Assembly (NCBI GenBank): GCA_963573305.1
Contig: OY754331.1
Coordinates: 9,334,868-9,398,867 of the forward strand
Direction: 5' to 3'
DNA: 64,000 nt
Origin: Pyrrhosoma nymphula
Taxonomy: Eukaryota; Arthropoda; Insecta; Odonata; Coenagrionidae
Positions 12,131-23,660 of this stretch are shown piece after piece (position 1 is the first letter of the stretch; every line of letters begins with the position of its first letter). Below the pieces are notes generated by a model that saw only the letters and a program-made list of their open reading frames with translations, did not search any database and was not told where the DNA came from. The translations under genes and the position numbers were made by a program.

Positions 12131-12241
12131 CCAAATTCATCAAATTCTAGGTGAAGTGAATTTTTCGCTCAAACTACCTTAAAATGACGACAAATTCATC
12201 AAATGGTAGGGGAATTGATATATCGTCCAAACTACCTTAAA
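12130..12241. repeat. Short diverged tandem repeat, about 55 bp
   Basis: AAATTCATCAAAT followed after about 25 bp by CAAACTACCTTAAAA occurs twice in succession, the second copy from about 12190. It lies directly after the larger tandem duplications. Confidence 0.65.
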
Positions 12242-14083
12242 ACCCTTACAGCTAAGTCCGTATCGTCTTTCTCGGTAAGTTCTCGGGGGAGCCGGCCGAC
12301 TACTGAGGCCACATGCACCATCGAAGAAAAGCGTGTAGATTGGTAAGAGTTGAGGAGTGCTTGAGCGGTGGAGAAAACCCGGCGTCGCTCTGAATCTACT
12401 TTTAATGAAAGGGGCTCTCTCAGGGGTCCTCGATTTCCACGGTCTGTTGCTCGGAGGAGTACTATTGCGGTTGAAGTGCTCCGTGCAACGAACTCGAGTA
12501 GAGATCGGAATGCTACGGGAAAAGTTTCGCAACTGCTGGGATTTGGACCATCGAGACCATGGGCCACAACACCAACTCCGTCGACCACCATCCTCGGTGT
12601 CCAGGGACGAACATTAGGGATTTGTGGGCCTTTATAACTCGCCCTCCTAAAGGGAAGTTTTGGACGAGGAATTGCATTGCACCGTGCGGAGCTATTCAGT
12701 AGTCATGGGTGTTACGGTGCATGCCAAATTCGATTGCAGGCAGCTTTGCATGGTGTTGCGAGAAAGCATTTTTGGAGCAAATAATTCGTGGAGTAGTTAA
12801 CAAAAGGAAGTTATAACAGGGTGCATGCAAATATACTTACCGTGGGAAGTGTGAGAGGTTCCATTCAGAAAGAATGATGGATATGGAAGAAGTAACAGAT
12901 AAAACTGTACCAATTTCAAATTAAAAATACCGATATAGGCTGAATACACTATGGCAAGACGTAGACAGAGAATTTCTATACCAACCCGTGATTGATTGAA
13001 TCAATCCTCATTACTTTAATAGGGGATATTTTCCGCATCAGGTTTCTCGGATTTGCATGGTGCATTTTGGAATGAATATGTATCTGATAGTGCATTTGGA
13101 TCAGAAATCATTTCCTTATAAAACTCTCATTCGTTATTGTTCCGTCTTCTAGACGAATTGTGAGACCGAGTTACTTACAACCCCTTACTCGTACCTTCTC
13201 TTTTCGGCCGTTCTGCCGTTTGTCAGCCGCCTTATGAAACTCAATACTTGTGCATCTGGACCCATTAGCATGACGAAAGAGTGACTTCAGAGGAACCACT
13301 CTCTGCCTTGCAATTTTGTGGTGCTACGATTCGCCCGGTGGCCTCTGGAAGTGTTACTCTTTGCAACTCTACCGCTTTTGACTCAATAAGAGATACTGTA
13401 GCTTATCAATGCGGAATATTTCCTTAATCTTAGATTTGCTATTTACCATTAACTCGGGCTTATCTGAGTTTCAATATACGATCCGAGTATTAGAATGTAG
13501 ACCCTCTACGTTAACATGGGACTTAACAGTTTGGCTAAAATGCGGTCCCTAAATCACCGTCCAGAATATATTCTACGATACAAGCTGACAGTCCATCCGA
13601 TACAACCTACTTCCTTAAACACTATTTACGATTTAAAAAGTCCGTCACGCATTCTATTTATGATATTTCGTCATTATTATTTTACAAGATAGGCAGTATG
13701 TTAGGCCTTACGATATTTCACCCAAAAATAAGCGATATATTATACATTTCTCTCCTTTTGAGCTCTACAGAATGCGTTATCAAAGGCGTGACGCCTTTTA
13801 TATGGACATTTGTGACATTTGTGGACTGTCATTTACCTTATGATAAAGTATTAATCACACTTAATATTGAGTTAAGCACACTTAATAAAATATTAAGTTC
13901 CACAATCATATTATGTCTTTTTAAAAATATTAAGAGTTCACAAGGAAACCTCAATACCGGTTTGACCAATATAGAACGAACTCACGCAACAATTCCATAA
14001 AGAGCCAAGTATATAATAATGCAACCCAGACCAATTCGTTATTCACGTCCACATGATAAACAGGAAAGGAATTTATAGATATA
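12242..14083. other. Unannotated stretch with GC-richer open frames
   Basis: Between about 12240 and 12660 the sequence is GC-richer and open in several frames on both strands (up to about 120 codons). None of these translations resembles a family I know, and two strands being open together points to composition. The rest, to 14083, is AT-rich with no recognised content. Confidence 0.4.
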
Positions 14084-14380
14084 CTAGCAGCTGACGGGTC
14101 TTTTCGCTCACCGCAGCAGCTAGCCAGAGGGGCAAAGCCCCCCTAGACCCCCCTATGCCAGCGTCATCGCCCCCGGTCGCCCACCAGAATTAAAAGAAAA
14201 AATAGTTCTGCGGTTCTGTCCGAATCAGGTCTAGGGTGGGTCGGAAATTATTTTCTCGCACTCGCTCTAGAATCTGACCGTCCAGTGGCGCCGCTCAGGT
14301 AGGAGTAGGTCTGCATTTACGTTATTTTGGCATTCATGAAAATCTGCCCAAATTGCACAAGCCCTCAAAATGCCAGGAAA
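14084..14380 (-). mobile_element. Possible Helitron-like 3' terminus (minus strand)
   Basis: On the minus strand the sequence ends GACCCGTCAGCTGCTAG at 14084, followed by T. GC-rich palindromic sequence (GGGGCAAAGCCCC, near 14132) lies upstream. The CTAG/T ending fits a Helitron, but the terminal hairpin is not clear. It replaces the expected 3' end of the neighbouring helicase-type Helitron, whose homology stops near 14380. Confidence 0.35.
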
Positions 14381-14610
14381 TGTGTTGCAATTCCTCTTTT
14401 TCTTTCTAAGTAGACAAACATGTACAATGCAGACACATTTACACGTGCAAAATTAATGAAAGACGATAATTTTTTGTGTATTAAATTAAAGTTGAAAAAA
14501 TGTATTCATATGCTTTGGGATGCACAATAGTTTTGGTCTTACCGCCCTCGGTCAAAACCAATAAATTTCTCGGCTGTCCCACTCGTGAGCATGTAAAATA
14601 TATTTGGCCA

Positions 14611-16272
14611 TATTGGCCCATTAGTGTCCAGATAAGAAAAAGTTGAACAGGTGTCGTGAAAAAATATTTATTTTGTTTGTTTTTTTGCATTTTAAGTACA
14701 GAAACAACATTGTTTTTAAATCTCCTTTGCGCATATGTCAAATATGAGATTCCCCCAAATGTAGGCACTGGGCTTGAGTGGGTGGGGTGCTTTAAAAAAA
14801 GAATTATCTTGAAAATGTTAATTAATAAATTAAATAGACACAAGCAATTTTACCCTGGCATCAAAAATCAAACGTCATAAATCATCCGTTTCTTTGGCGG
14901 TTAAAAGTTCCATTTATTAACTCAAAATAAAAAGAAGGAAAAAAACATTTCGCAGGAAGAGAAGAACGTTTAAGGCACCAGCGAACTGACTTATGAGGAG
15001 TTAGGTATGACATCACAACTACACGAACGAACCACAACAAGTCAATTCCTGTTTCCTTTCCCCGTGGCGTGAGGCGAAGAAGCTGCCATACATTGGCCAA
15101 TGTAAAATATGGGAGAAATCTAACCATGGGAAAGTCCCACTTTTTGTTTCTTATTGTGCAATGTTTTGGTCCATCCTGTCAACTCCACCCATGAATTTAT
15201 GTTATTGGAGAACCCATTCAAGCTGTTCCACAAATTATATTTTTTATCGTGGTTACTCCAATGCTTAGCGATACCCTTTGGTTCGACCCCCGTACAAGTT
15301 GAAGCGACAGAGACGACATTGTTGTCATTGTAACGGCCTAAGTGATTTTTATTTTCTTGTCAGTTACATGTTCCAAAGACCTCAAGGCAACTTCTTCATG
15401 TTGTTAATCTCAGCGCGTGGTGCATTTTCCACACTGTTGGCGCGTAGAGTCCCCATGTCGTCGCGGCCCTCGTCCTTCCACAAGTGAGACGACGAGAATG
15501 TTCGATAACTTCATCTGAGTTTTCTCTAAAGCCACTGTCTCTGTAAGACTCACTTAGATCATGCCTATCATCAGATTCACTTTCGTCAACTCCAACAATG
15601 TACTCAGTCATTACCCCACTGTCAATTTTTTTTGCTAAAAGTTCTCCATGCCCCCGCAGCTGATTCCCGCACAAGTGACAGCCACTGGGTATTCAGAATC
15701 GCTGTCCTCATCGCTCGCACAATGATTAGATGGGGGATGAAGAAAGACAAGCGTCCAACAGATAATCATTCTCTTCCAAAAAAGCAATTATATCAGTCGC
15801 ATTCACAGCTGCAATGCACAGCTGTTTTTGTGATCTACAAAGGAACATAGCGATACTATGTGCGTGGGGAATCTCCCAACCCGCTCGCGACCTCTGCCTA
15901 CATTTGTAGGCACTCTTGTGCACAACGTGACTAGTACATGACAAACTAAAGAAATCACACAAAATTCACGAGAACTAAAAAGCTTGAACCCTTAAAGGGA
16001 TTTGATTCAATTTCAGTACAAGTTTTAAAAGAAACCAATGAAATATACTCACCCTGTGGAGCGTTGCACGGTGAGTGCTTGACGATAATTTATTAGACAC
16101 TAAAAACCACGACTGAAGAGCACCAAGCTGGCCGAGTGGCGTTGATGCTGACTCACTAAACCACACTGGCTAGTAAGAAGCTTTAAGACTTGCGAAAACT
16201 ACGTGAGGCTGCCTCTTACGTCTTAAAAACTGAGGTGCCTAAAAATGTAGGCACTGGGCATGAATGAGTTAA
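14611..16272 (-). mobile_element. Non-autonomous piggyBac-like element, copy 1
   Basis: The 5' end on the minus strand begins at a TTAA (16269-16272), followed within 10 bp by GCCCAGTGCCTACATTT. The 5' end of copy 2 at 61235 has the same arrangement. TTAA is the piggyBac target. The body carries broken N-terminal and C-terminal transposase pieces joined by a shared internal deletion. The 3' boundary near 14611 is inferred from where Helitron homology resumes; no matching terminal repeat was seen there. A second copy of the terminal motif lies in the same, not inverted, orientation at 14757-14773. Confidence 0.65.
15120..15965 (-). pseudogene. Internally deleted piggyBac-like transposase, copy 1
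   Basis: The minus-strand reading begins MCDFFSLSCTSHVV at 15962 and runs through FLEENDYLLDACLSSSPI. A shifted frame continues with an acidic stretch (VDESESDDRHDLSESYRD). The reading then jumps, after ALRLTT, to the late part of a piggyBac transposase: GRYNDNNVVSVAST near 15330 and the KFMGGVDRMDQ signature near 15190. That last block carries the third catalytic aspartate of the family. The central region with the first two catalytic aspartates is absent. Stops occur throughout, so no transposase can be made. Copy 2 at 61.5-62.4 kb has the same deletion. Confidence 0.7.
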
Positions 16273-16535
16273 AAGAATGGATTTACCAGATTTTATCCAC
16301 ATAGTACATGAAGCTATTTATCTAGTGCCTCTTAGATGGTCATTGAGAAGGAAGGGCGAACGGGGAACTGTAGTCGTTTTACTACAACTATCAAATTAGT
16401 CACTGAACCTGGTGAATGCTGCAGGAGAGAATAGCCATCCACGGAAAAAAAACAAGTGTATTAGAAAATTGAATGAAGTTATTAAATACTACGTTCTTTT
16501 ATCCGTTCTATGATATAAATATAAAACACAAGCGG

Positions 16536-17164
16536 CAAAAGGAAAGTAAGTGGCAGCCCTTATTTCTGTATGTGAATATCAGACGTCGGTATTGGTTTTT
16601 TTCTATTGGGATTTTTCTTTTTTTGCAAATATTGTTTTTTATCCTCACCTGAAAACAACATTCAACTACTCCTATTGATGTGAATCATTATTCAGCCATG
16701 CGACATACAGACATCGCTTAGTGCCCTTTGAGAACCGGCGCGATATACTATTGTCCATCGACCCCACATCCCCTTTTTCGAATTATAGTTATATATAATA
16801 TATTTCGAATCTCTGCCCGGATTGCATTGTTACCCGACTTGTTCTTTTTTCGGGTGTCCAGCCCCCCGCCGAGTGCCTGGGACAAACCCTTACTCCTTTT
16901 AGGGAGAGCAGAGGAAAGGCGTAAGTTATAAAATTCGATTATATTTCTTACACTTGGAATTCCCTCCTTGAACGGGGAAGAAGAAGCATTAGAGCAAGTT
17001 CATAGAGGAGGATCAGTACCTTTTGACGGTCGGGCGACCACCTCTCGTATGGCAATTGGCAATTCGTAAATATTCGTCAAAACCCTTTTGTATGCATTCG
17101 GGATGCTCTCTGTCTCTCTACCTTCTAATTCCTGAACGGTGCTTGCAGAGATAAGAACGTCATA
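16536..17164. other. Unannotated stretch
   Basis: AT-rich to mixed sequence between two transposon remnants. Nothing was recognised. Confidence 0.4.
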
Positions 17165-18666
17165 TATTTATCGCATGGAGACATCTTGGAACAGCGGAAT
17201 ATGTCTATAAAAAGCTGCTGGGATAAAACCTGGGGCAAAAAAATATACTGTAGCGTAATGCCTACGGATCGTTTCTTGAATATAATGAAACAATTACACT
17301 TAGATTCAAGAGCGACTCGTAATCAAGCACTGAGGGTACATAAATTTAGTTTGGCTTCTGAACCTTGGAACAATATTGTCAATAATTCCCGAGACTGCTA
17401 CAATCCAAGTGAAAGCATAACGGCCGATGAACAGCTCTATCCATTGAAATGCAGGTGTTCTTTCATACAGTATATGTCGAATAAACCGGACAAATTAGGA
17501 ATCAAGTACTGGGTTTTGGCTGACGTGAAATCTAAATACTGTAAAAATGCTTTTCCGTGTTGTGGGAAAGGCCATCATATCAAGGATAGGGTGAATATGC
17601 TGTAATGAGATTGGCTGAGCCGTATAAGAATTAGGGCATCAACGTTATCTGCCACAATTATTTTCCATCGATTCACCTGGCTGAAAACTAGAGAAAAAAG
17701 GAAAATTTCTCTTTTCGGAACTATAAGAAAAAACAGGCGAGACTTACCTCCTCCCGTCTGCATGAATAATGAAATTCAAATTTCCAAGCAATAAAAAGAA
17801 GAATGTTCTTTTGCCATACACTCAGATTCACGATATCCGATACATAAAATTAAGCCAGAAACCATCCTCTTTTACAACAAAAAAGTGGGAGTAAATGTTA
17901 TGGACAGCAATTGTCGCTTATATTCCACCCGATCAGATACAAAGAGGTGGCCTATTAATGTCTTTTTCAATATACTGGATCTGGCCTCGAAAGATTGCTG
18001 GTTACTCTACAGGGAAACTACTAATTTTAAACTGAGTCACAGGAAATTTATCCAAAAAGTTTCGAAGAATTGTTGGGAAACTCATTTTCAACGGAACCCT
18101 TACCTTCATGCTCAAATCAAGCAAATAAAACTTCATCAAATACCACATCCACATCCCTAAGAGCACAAAAGAGGAAAAGGTGCCAAATATCTCCAAATTG
18201 TCAAAAAAAAAGTCATCCAATGTATGTTTTCAATGCTAAAAAAAATATTTTATGGAAAGTGCACCGAAAAAATAACCATATGTTTAAAATGTACTACAAA
18301 GTAATATTTTTTGTATTTTTTATTTCTATGCACGAAAAAGCATTATGCTCATTATAAAATTTTTAATCAGACCTTTTGAATTAAGTAAAAATAATGCAAT
18401 TTCGTGATTAGAGTGGCTAAAAATGTGAGACTCATGACCTCTGAATATTATTTAATTCATGATTTTTACAAATGATAATTTTGTATTGTTAACCATCGGA
18501 ATACCATACTAAATGCTAATATGCGTTTTTAAGGAATGAATATGATCTTTACGACAGTAAAACAGTCTATGGGAAGAAAAAACGGCTTTTGATTTGATAA
18601 AACGATGTTGGGGTCATATTACCCCTAAGCCGTCCTTGTAGGTTTCTCCCATCCTCCTAGTGTTAA
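17165..18666 (+). mobile_element. Decayed piggyBac-like transposon with right terminus
   Basis: A broken transposase (17180-18220) is followed by about 400 bp of non-coding DNA ending in CCTCCTAGTGTTAA at 18666. TTAA at 18663-18666 fits the piggyBac target duplication. The inner terminal region contains GGGGTCATATTACCCC (18610-18625), a near-palindrome. The left end was not found. This family differs from the deleted piggyBac-like copies at 14.6 and 61.2 kb. Confidence 0.65.
17180..18220 (+). pseudogene. piggyBac-like transposase pseudogene (DDE_Tnp_1_7 type)
   Basis: The first frame (to 17605) reads through DRFLNIMKQLHLD, ITADEQLYPLKCRCSF and NKPDKLGIKYWVLADVKS, classic piggyBac core sequence. 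A frameshift leads to VMRLAEPYKN, then ICHNYFPSIHLAEN, GTIRKNRRDLPP, KPETILFYNKKVGVNVMD, STRSDTKRWPINVFFNILDLA and NFKLSHRKFIQKV. The first catalytic aspartate (ADEQ) is kept. The second site reads CHNYF where the family has CDNFF, and the third reads GVNVMD where the family has GVD. Both losses, plus stop codons near 17603 and 17630, show a dead copy. A KRKRCQ start of the usual cysteine-rich tail follows near 18175. Confidence 0.85.
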
Positions 18667-20416
18667 TGGCTAGAAACATTTCAGTGTAATTTTTTTACCC
18701 AAAGGAACGAGTATGTACACGATGAACATGTTAAAGAATTTATAAGCCATAGGATTACTTCGTTTCATTTATAATCTATTAAAAATACGAATTTGATCTT
18801 TTAGTCACTATCTACTCTCTAGTTTCCTACAAGTTTATTTATAAGAATCAAAACATCTTTTTTCCAGGTTTTAAATGTATCCAAAACAATAATGTAATGT
18901 TTTGTGCTTTTGCTAAAACCTCTTGAACATCTAAAATTATAGTCATTTTGTTTCCATTCTGTAATAATTTTTAAAAAGGGCAGTAGCTCATTGAATAAAT
19001 AAATGAATAAAATTACAGTGGAATGTCTACACAATATTAAATTTAAATGGAAACAATTCATATTCATAATGTTTAAGTAAGAGTTCATTATTTTAAAGGT
19101 TCGAAGGTCCTATTAAAATAGCAAAATACAACAAATCTACAATTTTTTACGAAGCCGGCCAAAAACATGATTGAGGGGTGCCAATTTCTATCCCGCTTGT
19201 GTGAAAAAATGTTCTCGGACCGGCCCTGACTCCACGGTACGGATATATACTCAAAATTTTAACGGTTCTATCACCAGTAGTTTGGTCTGTGCGTTGATGA
19301 ATCAGTCAGTCGGGACATCTTCTTTTATATATATTAAATATGTCTACCACCGATACGATAAGGTAGTAAAATTCCCCTATTCAACTGGATGTGTCGTTTA
19401 TTAATAATGATATAAAAAGTGACTACTTTTAAGGTTTAAAAATATATGGTTAGAAAATTTAGCTTGTCCAAAATGCGAACGTCTCTCTTTGTCCGATGAC
19501 ATCTTTCCGGAAGAGGCTGGCTTCCATAACCTCGTGACGACGCTTAGCAAAAAATACTCACTAATGGTATGTAGACCGTGTAGGTCACTCACTTGACTCC
19601 TCATATTCCCTTTAAAGAAGAGAGGGACGATTTGACGTTTGGTTCGTCGTTGGTAGGGAGCCCAGCGCAAGAGTTCTGCATCATGCGTACTCAAATGAGG
19701 CCCGACTGCCGAAGGTAAACCCACCGCTAGCATATGGTATCCTTACGAAGCAGGGCAGTTCTCAAATACAGATCGAATACTGCGGATTTGCAAAGCAGCA
19801 AGATTTGCAAAAATGTTGTTACGATAAACTTAGCAGGGTTGCCAAATTGTTGAAGGAATTATGGTTGGAATCTCTAAGTGATTGAAGGGAGAAATATAGG
19901 TTGAATCTTTTGCACGAAGTTCGAAGCAGACAATTTTTTTGCCGGACTTTCAACATTTTTGCTAGGTCCTACGTATTACGGTTGAAATGATTACAGGAAT
20001 GAGATAAACGAAATAGACTGCAGCAACAATAGATTTAAAATGTTATTTTTCCACGTAATGTAAGGAATCATAATACTTGTGATAGATCAACCATATGAAA
20101 CTTCCACCCTCACTTATTACATTTGATTTTTCACTTGTGTTTAATAACATAACATAGTTATAAACACTTCACCCCGCTTTAAATATCCGGAATAATTTTG
20201 TTTTCTGCATGAATTGGTATCTCGTGGCATTCATAAATTAATTGTATTAGTAATATTAACCAGTAGTCGTCTTTTCAACAGTTTTCTGCATGTTTGTCTA
20301 CTAAACACCCAGTTTCTGGTTTGACTGCGCGCTGTTCTCCTTGCTGCTTTTTGGTCCACGCCTTGTGGCCGGAGGAACATGCGAGGTCCTGATTTGTACT
20401 TGGATGGGTGCTACAT
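18667..20416. other. Unannotated stretch
   Basis: Open frames near 19400-19733 (minus) show no domain. Around 19280-19340 a GTGATCAGTCAGTC-like stretch followed by TTATATATAT resembles the end of some insect retroelements, too weakly to annotate separately. Confidence 0.4.
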
Positions 20417-20480
20417 GCCTGGTCCCCTTGCCACACACCCTAGGGGTATCTTGCACAGTACTATGTAGATGTAGACGAAA
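20417..20480 (+). mobile_element. LINE 3' tail fragment
   Basis: GGTCCCCTTGCCACACACCC followed by a TATCTTGCACAG block and ATGTAGATGTAGA matches the 3' ends at 24560-24625 (plus) and 28776-28832 (minus). The TGTAGA repeat is the element's tail. Only the last 60 bp or so are present. Confidence 0.6.
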
Positions 20481-20599
20481 GCCCGGCACCCATCTGTATC
20501 TCCAGTATGAGTACGCTCGAGTACCGATGTGTTCTCGTACTGACAGGTTGAACCTGCGCGGGTTTGCACACGTAATCGGTAATCCCGCATTTGTTTCAA

Positions 20600-20940
20600 G
20601 GTAGCGCATACATTATCTATCTGACTCAGGTGTGTGCGTGTTAGAGGAATCATGGTATCATAGCGTTGAGTTAAACCAAGATAGAACTCAGCCATTTCAG
20701 GTAAACATATGCATTTGACAGAGAATAGCGAAATTGCCCGCTCACACCAAACCCTTGACAATACGGAACACCATCTGCTCTCGCGATAACGCAAGGTAGT
20801 CATGTATTCATTAACAGTCGTGAAGTAGTACTTCACAATTTAGATGTCCCTGGCGGACGAACACACTACTCTCCTCTATATCTACGGAGCTATCCCTCCC
20901 CTCAACGTCACACATGGGACCCCAACTAACTCCGGGATCC
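20600..20940 (-). repeat. Unclassified dispersed repeat, copy 1
   Basis: Shares a block with 58610-58940 in the same orientation. Conserved words include TAGCGTTGAGTT, TAGAACTC, ATAGCGAAATT, GCGATAACGCAAG, TGGCGGACGA and TCACACATGG, in the same order and spacing. On the minus strand part reads as a 141-codon open frame (20836-20411), and copy 2 partly translates alike (AEFYL then TQRY). This suggests a coding ancestor, but I do not recognise the family. Confidence 0.6.
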
Positions 20941-22600
20941 ACCTAACCCGCGCCCTCACCCAATTTCATCCATTCCGTACAGGTCTGACTCTTAAAACGA
21001 AAACTCCGATATGTCGACGGTAGCTTAGCGCGCGGAGTGCTCCCACGTGACTGCTGCTTAGCTAGCCGGCCAATCCCGCGTATGCTCGATGGAGAACTCT
21101 GCTCAGCACATCGCGACGAATTGCCTCCACAATTTCAAATGCCTGCATATATGTCCAACCCCAAAAACCTCCAATCATGTAATCTTAGGCAAAGCTTTAA
21201 ATCTTCACGAATAATTTAGAAGTTTTGTCTTTAATTCAAATAAAAATTAATAATCAGTTTGCCAGCAAATTATACCTTAACGTTATGCGTACACTGAAGT
21301 TCATCTGTCATTCATGTCTTCCGGTGTTTTTCAAAATAAATATGACTGCTCGATTTTCAATTACGATACTTGTTTTGGTTTACTGAGTTGCTCCAGCAGA
21401 CAACTTTTTCATAATTAACTTTCTTATATCATAATTTACTAATAGTATTGCGTGCAAATTGGGAATTATAAAATAGTAAACACATTTATAATAACCTCCA
21501 AAATAAAACACAATAAATATTCGTGTATATTGAACTCGTTCCGTGTATTACTGCTTTATCATGGTCGAGGTCGTGCTTAGGATGAAACAACTAATTATCT
21601 TCTTTACAAATGATTTAGCGCATAACATTCAAATGCTGCCTTGACGAATGAGCCTCTAAGAGAACTTGTAAGGAAGTAGAGTCTTCATTACATTCTGCAG
21701 TTATACCTTACATACAATAAGATATCATTTTACGCTTTTCGCCGAGTTTTGGTGGGAATAAGTCTCACAGTTTCATCTCATTAAATGGGCATTTTTCTCC
21801 TTTTCCTGGCACCCTGGAATTACTCGCTTCTCTTAATTGAACCCAAGTTCTACTCTCAGTACCCGTGATAAAATCATTGCTAACTTTCTGGTGGTCTTTT
21901 TATTTCTATAGGTCACATGAATGAGCTGGCCTCATCACAGTGGACTAAAGATGAAATAATTGCATTTATTTTGAATGTCGTGTTTGATGAGAGACCGCTG
22001 CCAATTAGGACGGCTCGTTAAGCTATGAAAACTTCGTTTTTTCACTGAAAAGTAGAGCTCATTGCGATGAAAAACAATATTTGGCTATAAATGCCATTTT
22101 CCAGCGATGTATAATTTGTAGCGGCATTCATAGGACTAAAAAAAATTGGCTTTCACGCTCAGTCATGTTTGCAATTGCTCTCATGCGTGAAGGAATACAA
22201 TGGCACTTGGGGCATAGAGCTTGCCTAAAAGGTTTTACTCCGAAAGATGTGGACCTGACTAACATTTACAGCCGGTCTGAATAGGGATCCCTTTGCAATG
22301 AGTATTTTTCGGAGTTTTGGGCTTGGAAAGTTAATTTTTCGAGATATTAAAATTTTGCGAGTTTTATTACTTTCGGAGGATTTGACTTGTTGGCGATTGT
22401 GTATTAACGTTTTTCTCGATGTATTCAACCCGACGAAACAACCAATTGAAAATATGGAGCCGCTGATTCCATTCTTAAGCAATTTGTGCGAAACAACTCA
22501 TTTCCAGGTACATCGAGTTGCGTGTTTTTCTTAAGTATGAAACCCAGTTTATTAAAATTTTCGCAGATGTTAACCACTGGCACGAATGAAGTTCTAGAAA
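20941..22600. other. Unannotated stretch
   Basis: No gene seen. A short frame at 22081-22284 has a CIIC pair but no family resemblance. Confidence 0.4.
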
Positions 22601-22650
22601 CACGAGGGTACGCGAGGGTACACGAGGGTACGCGAGGGTACACGAGGGTA
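22601..22650. repeat. 10-bp minisatellite (five units)
   Basis: Five tandem decamers alternate strictly between CACGAGGGTA and CGCGAGGGTA, so the higher-order unit is 20 bp. Confidence 0.95.
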
Positions 22651-23279
22651 CTGGGCATAATTTTGGTCTCAACTTTCTAAAACTCTCCAGCAATTCTACG
22701 CAATGTCTCAAATAATCTTCTTGTATTTAGAAGGTATAATACTTTTAAATGTATACATTGGAAAAGTTACTTTCCCGCCAATAAAAATGGAGCAGCTGAA
22801 GTATGTATTCCTGGGCTGTAACAGGTAATTGCGGATATTAAAGAGGAAGATAGAACGGAATATGATTTTTTAAATGCCTGTCAATTTTTTTATATAACAT
22901 GAATGGAATAACGCAGCGTTATAATCAAATAGTGTGACCTTCGTTCAAGTAGAAATAATTATTCGTAGCCAATGCACTAAATGGGTTAATAATTTGCATT
23001 ACTATTCTGATTGCACTTTCAAATAAACATTTTGGAGGAGCTCTTCCATCAGCCTTTGTTTTGCAATTATTACCAACTTATATTTTCTGAAATCGGATTG
23101 AAATCATGTTAACTGCAATCTTTAATTTCTTGTATTTTGCAAACACATCAACTATGAGGTAGAAAGTGCATGTGACATACTAAAATTTTTGTACTGAAAA
23201 TTTGATCGAGGAGAACTGAAATCGGGAGGCTAGAAGTTTTGTGGATGTGAATTGAGACTTCTCTGATGCACCCTTGCCG
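22651..23279. other. Unannotated stretch
   Basis: AT-rich, nothing recognised. Confidence 0.45.
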
Positions 23280-23660
23280 TCCACTTCCAGAAGGCGCACG
23301 CCATATGGCCCCCGTTGGGGATGGCTCGGGGGAAGGGGGGGGTGGGGCGCGCTGGGGGCTGGGAACGAGAGCCTGCGGGAATAAAGTGTGATCTATGGAT
23401 TCGGAAACGTGGATGAATGAAGGTGGGGGGGATGGGGGAGGAGATGGTGGGAAAATGAGGTAAGAAGATGGTGGTGGAGGGGTGGGTTGTGGATGGGGGA
23501 TGATGGTCGTCGAGGGTTGATTGGAATGGAATGGGCCACGGGGGTATTGAATGATGGGAAGGGGCGTCAGGGTGGGAAAGGCGGGGTAGTCGGGGGACGA
23601 GGGGGGATTGGCGGGGAGGCGTAGTGCGGTGATGAGGCTAGTTGTGTCTGGAGAGACTAT
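23280..23660. repeat. G-rich low-complexity tract
   Basis: Long runs of GGGG, GGTGG and GATGG dominate the plus strand. The complementary strand is open for 193 codons (23729-23148) and encodes mostly proline, serine and threonine, without a domain. Composition explains the open frame. Confidence 0.7.

Larger units (their letters stand above)
14381..16535 (-). mobile_element. Helitron remnant, interrupted by a piggyBac-like element
   Basis: Two minus-strand pieces match the same Helitron family seen at 27.2-29.8 and 48.9-50.5 kb. Piece 16273-16535 covers the part before and around the conserved helicase C-terminus. Piece 14381-14610 continues with the helicase end (FTCSRVGQP) and the 3' non-coding part (CTTTAATTTAATACAC). 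Between them lies a foreign block of about 1.66 kb. The helicase reading is degraded throughout. Confidence 0.7.

Noticed and set aside
12179..12637. Several overlapping frames of 86-120 codons on both strands
   Set aside because: Both strands are open together in a GC-richer patch and no translation is recognisable.
22081..22284. Frame with CIIC, considered as a piggyBac zinc-finger tail
   Set aside because: Only one cysteine pair fits, and no neighbouring transposase sequence supports it.
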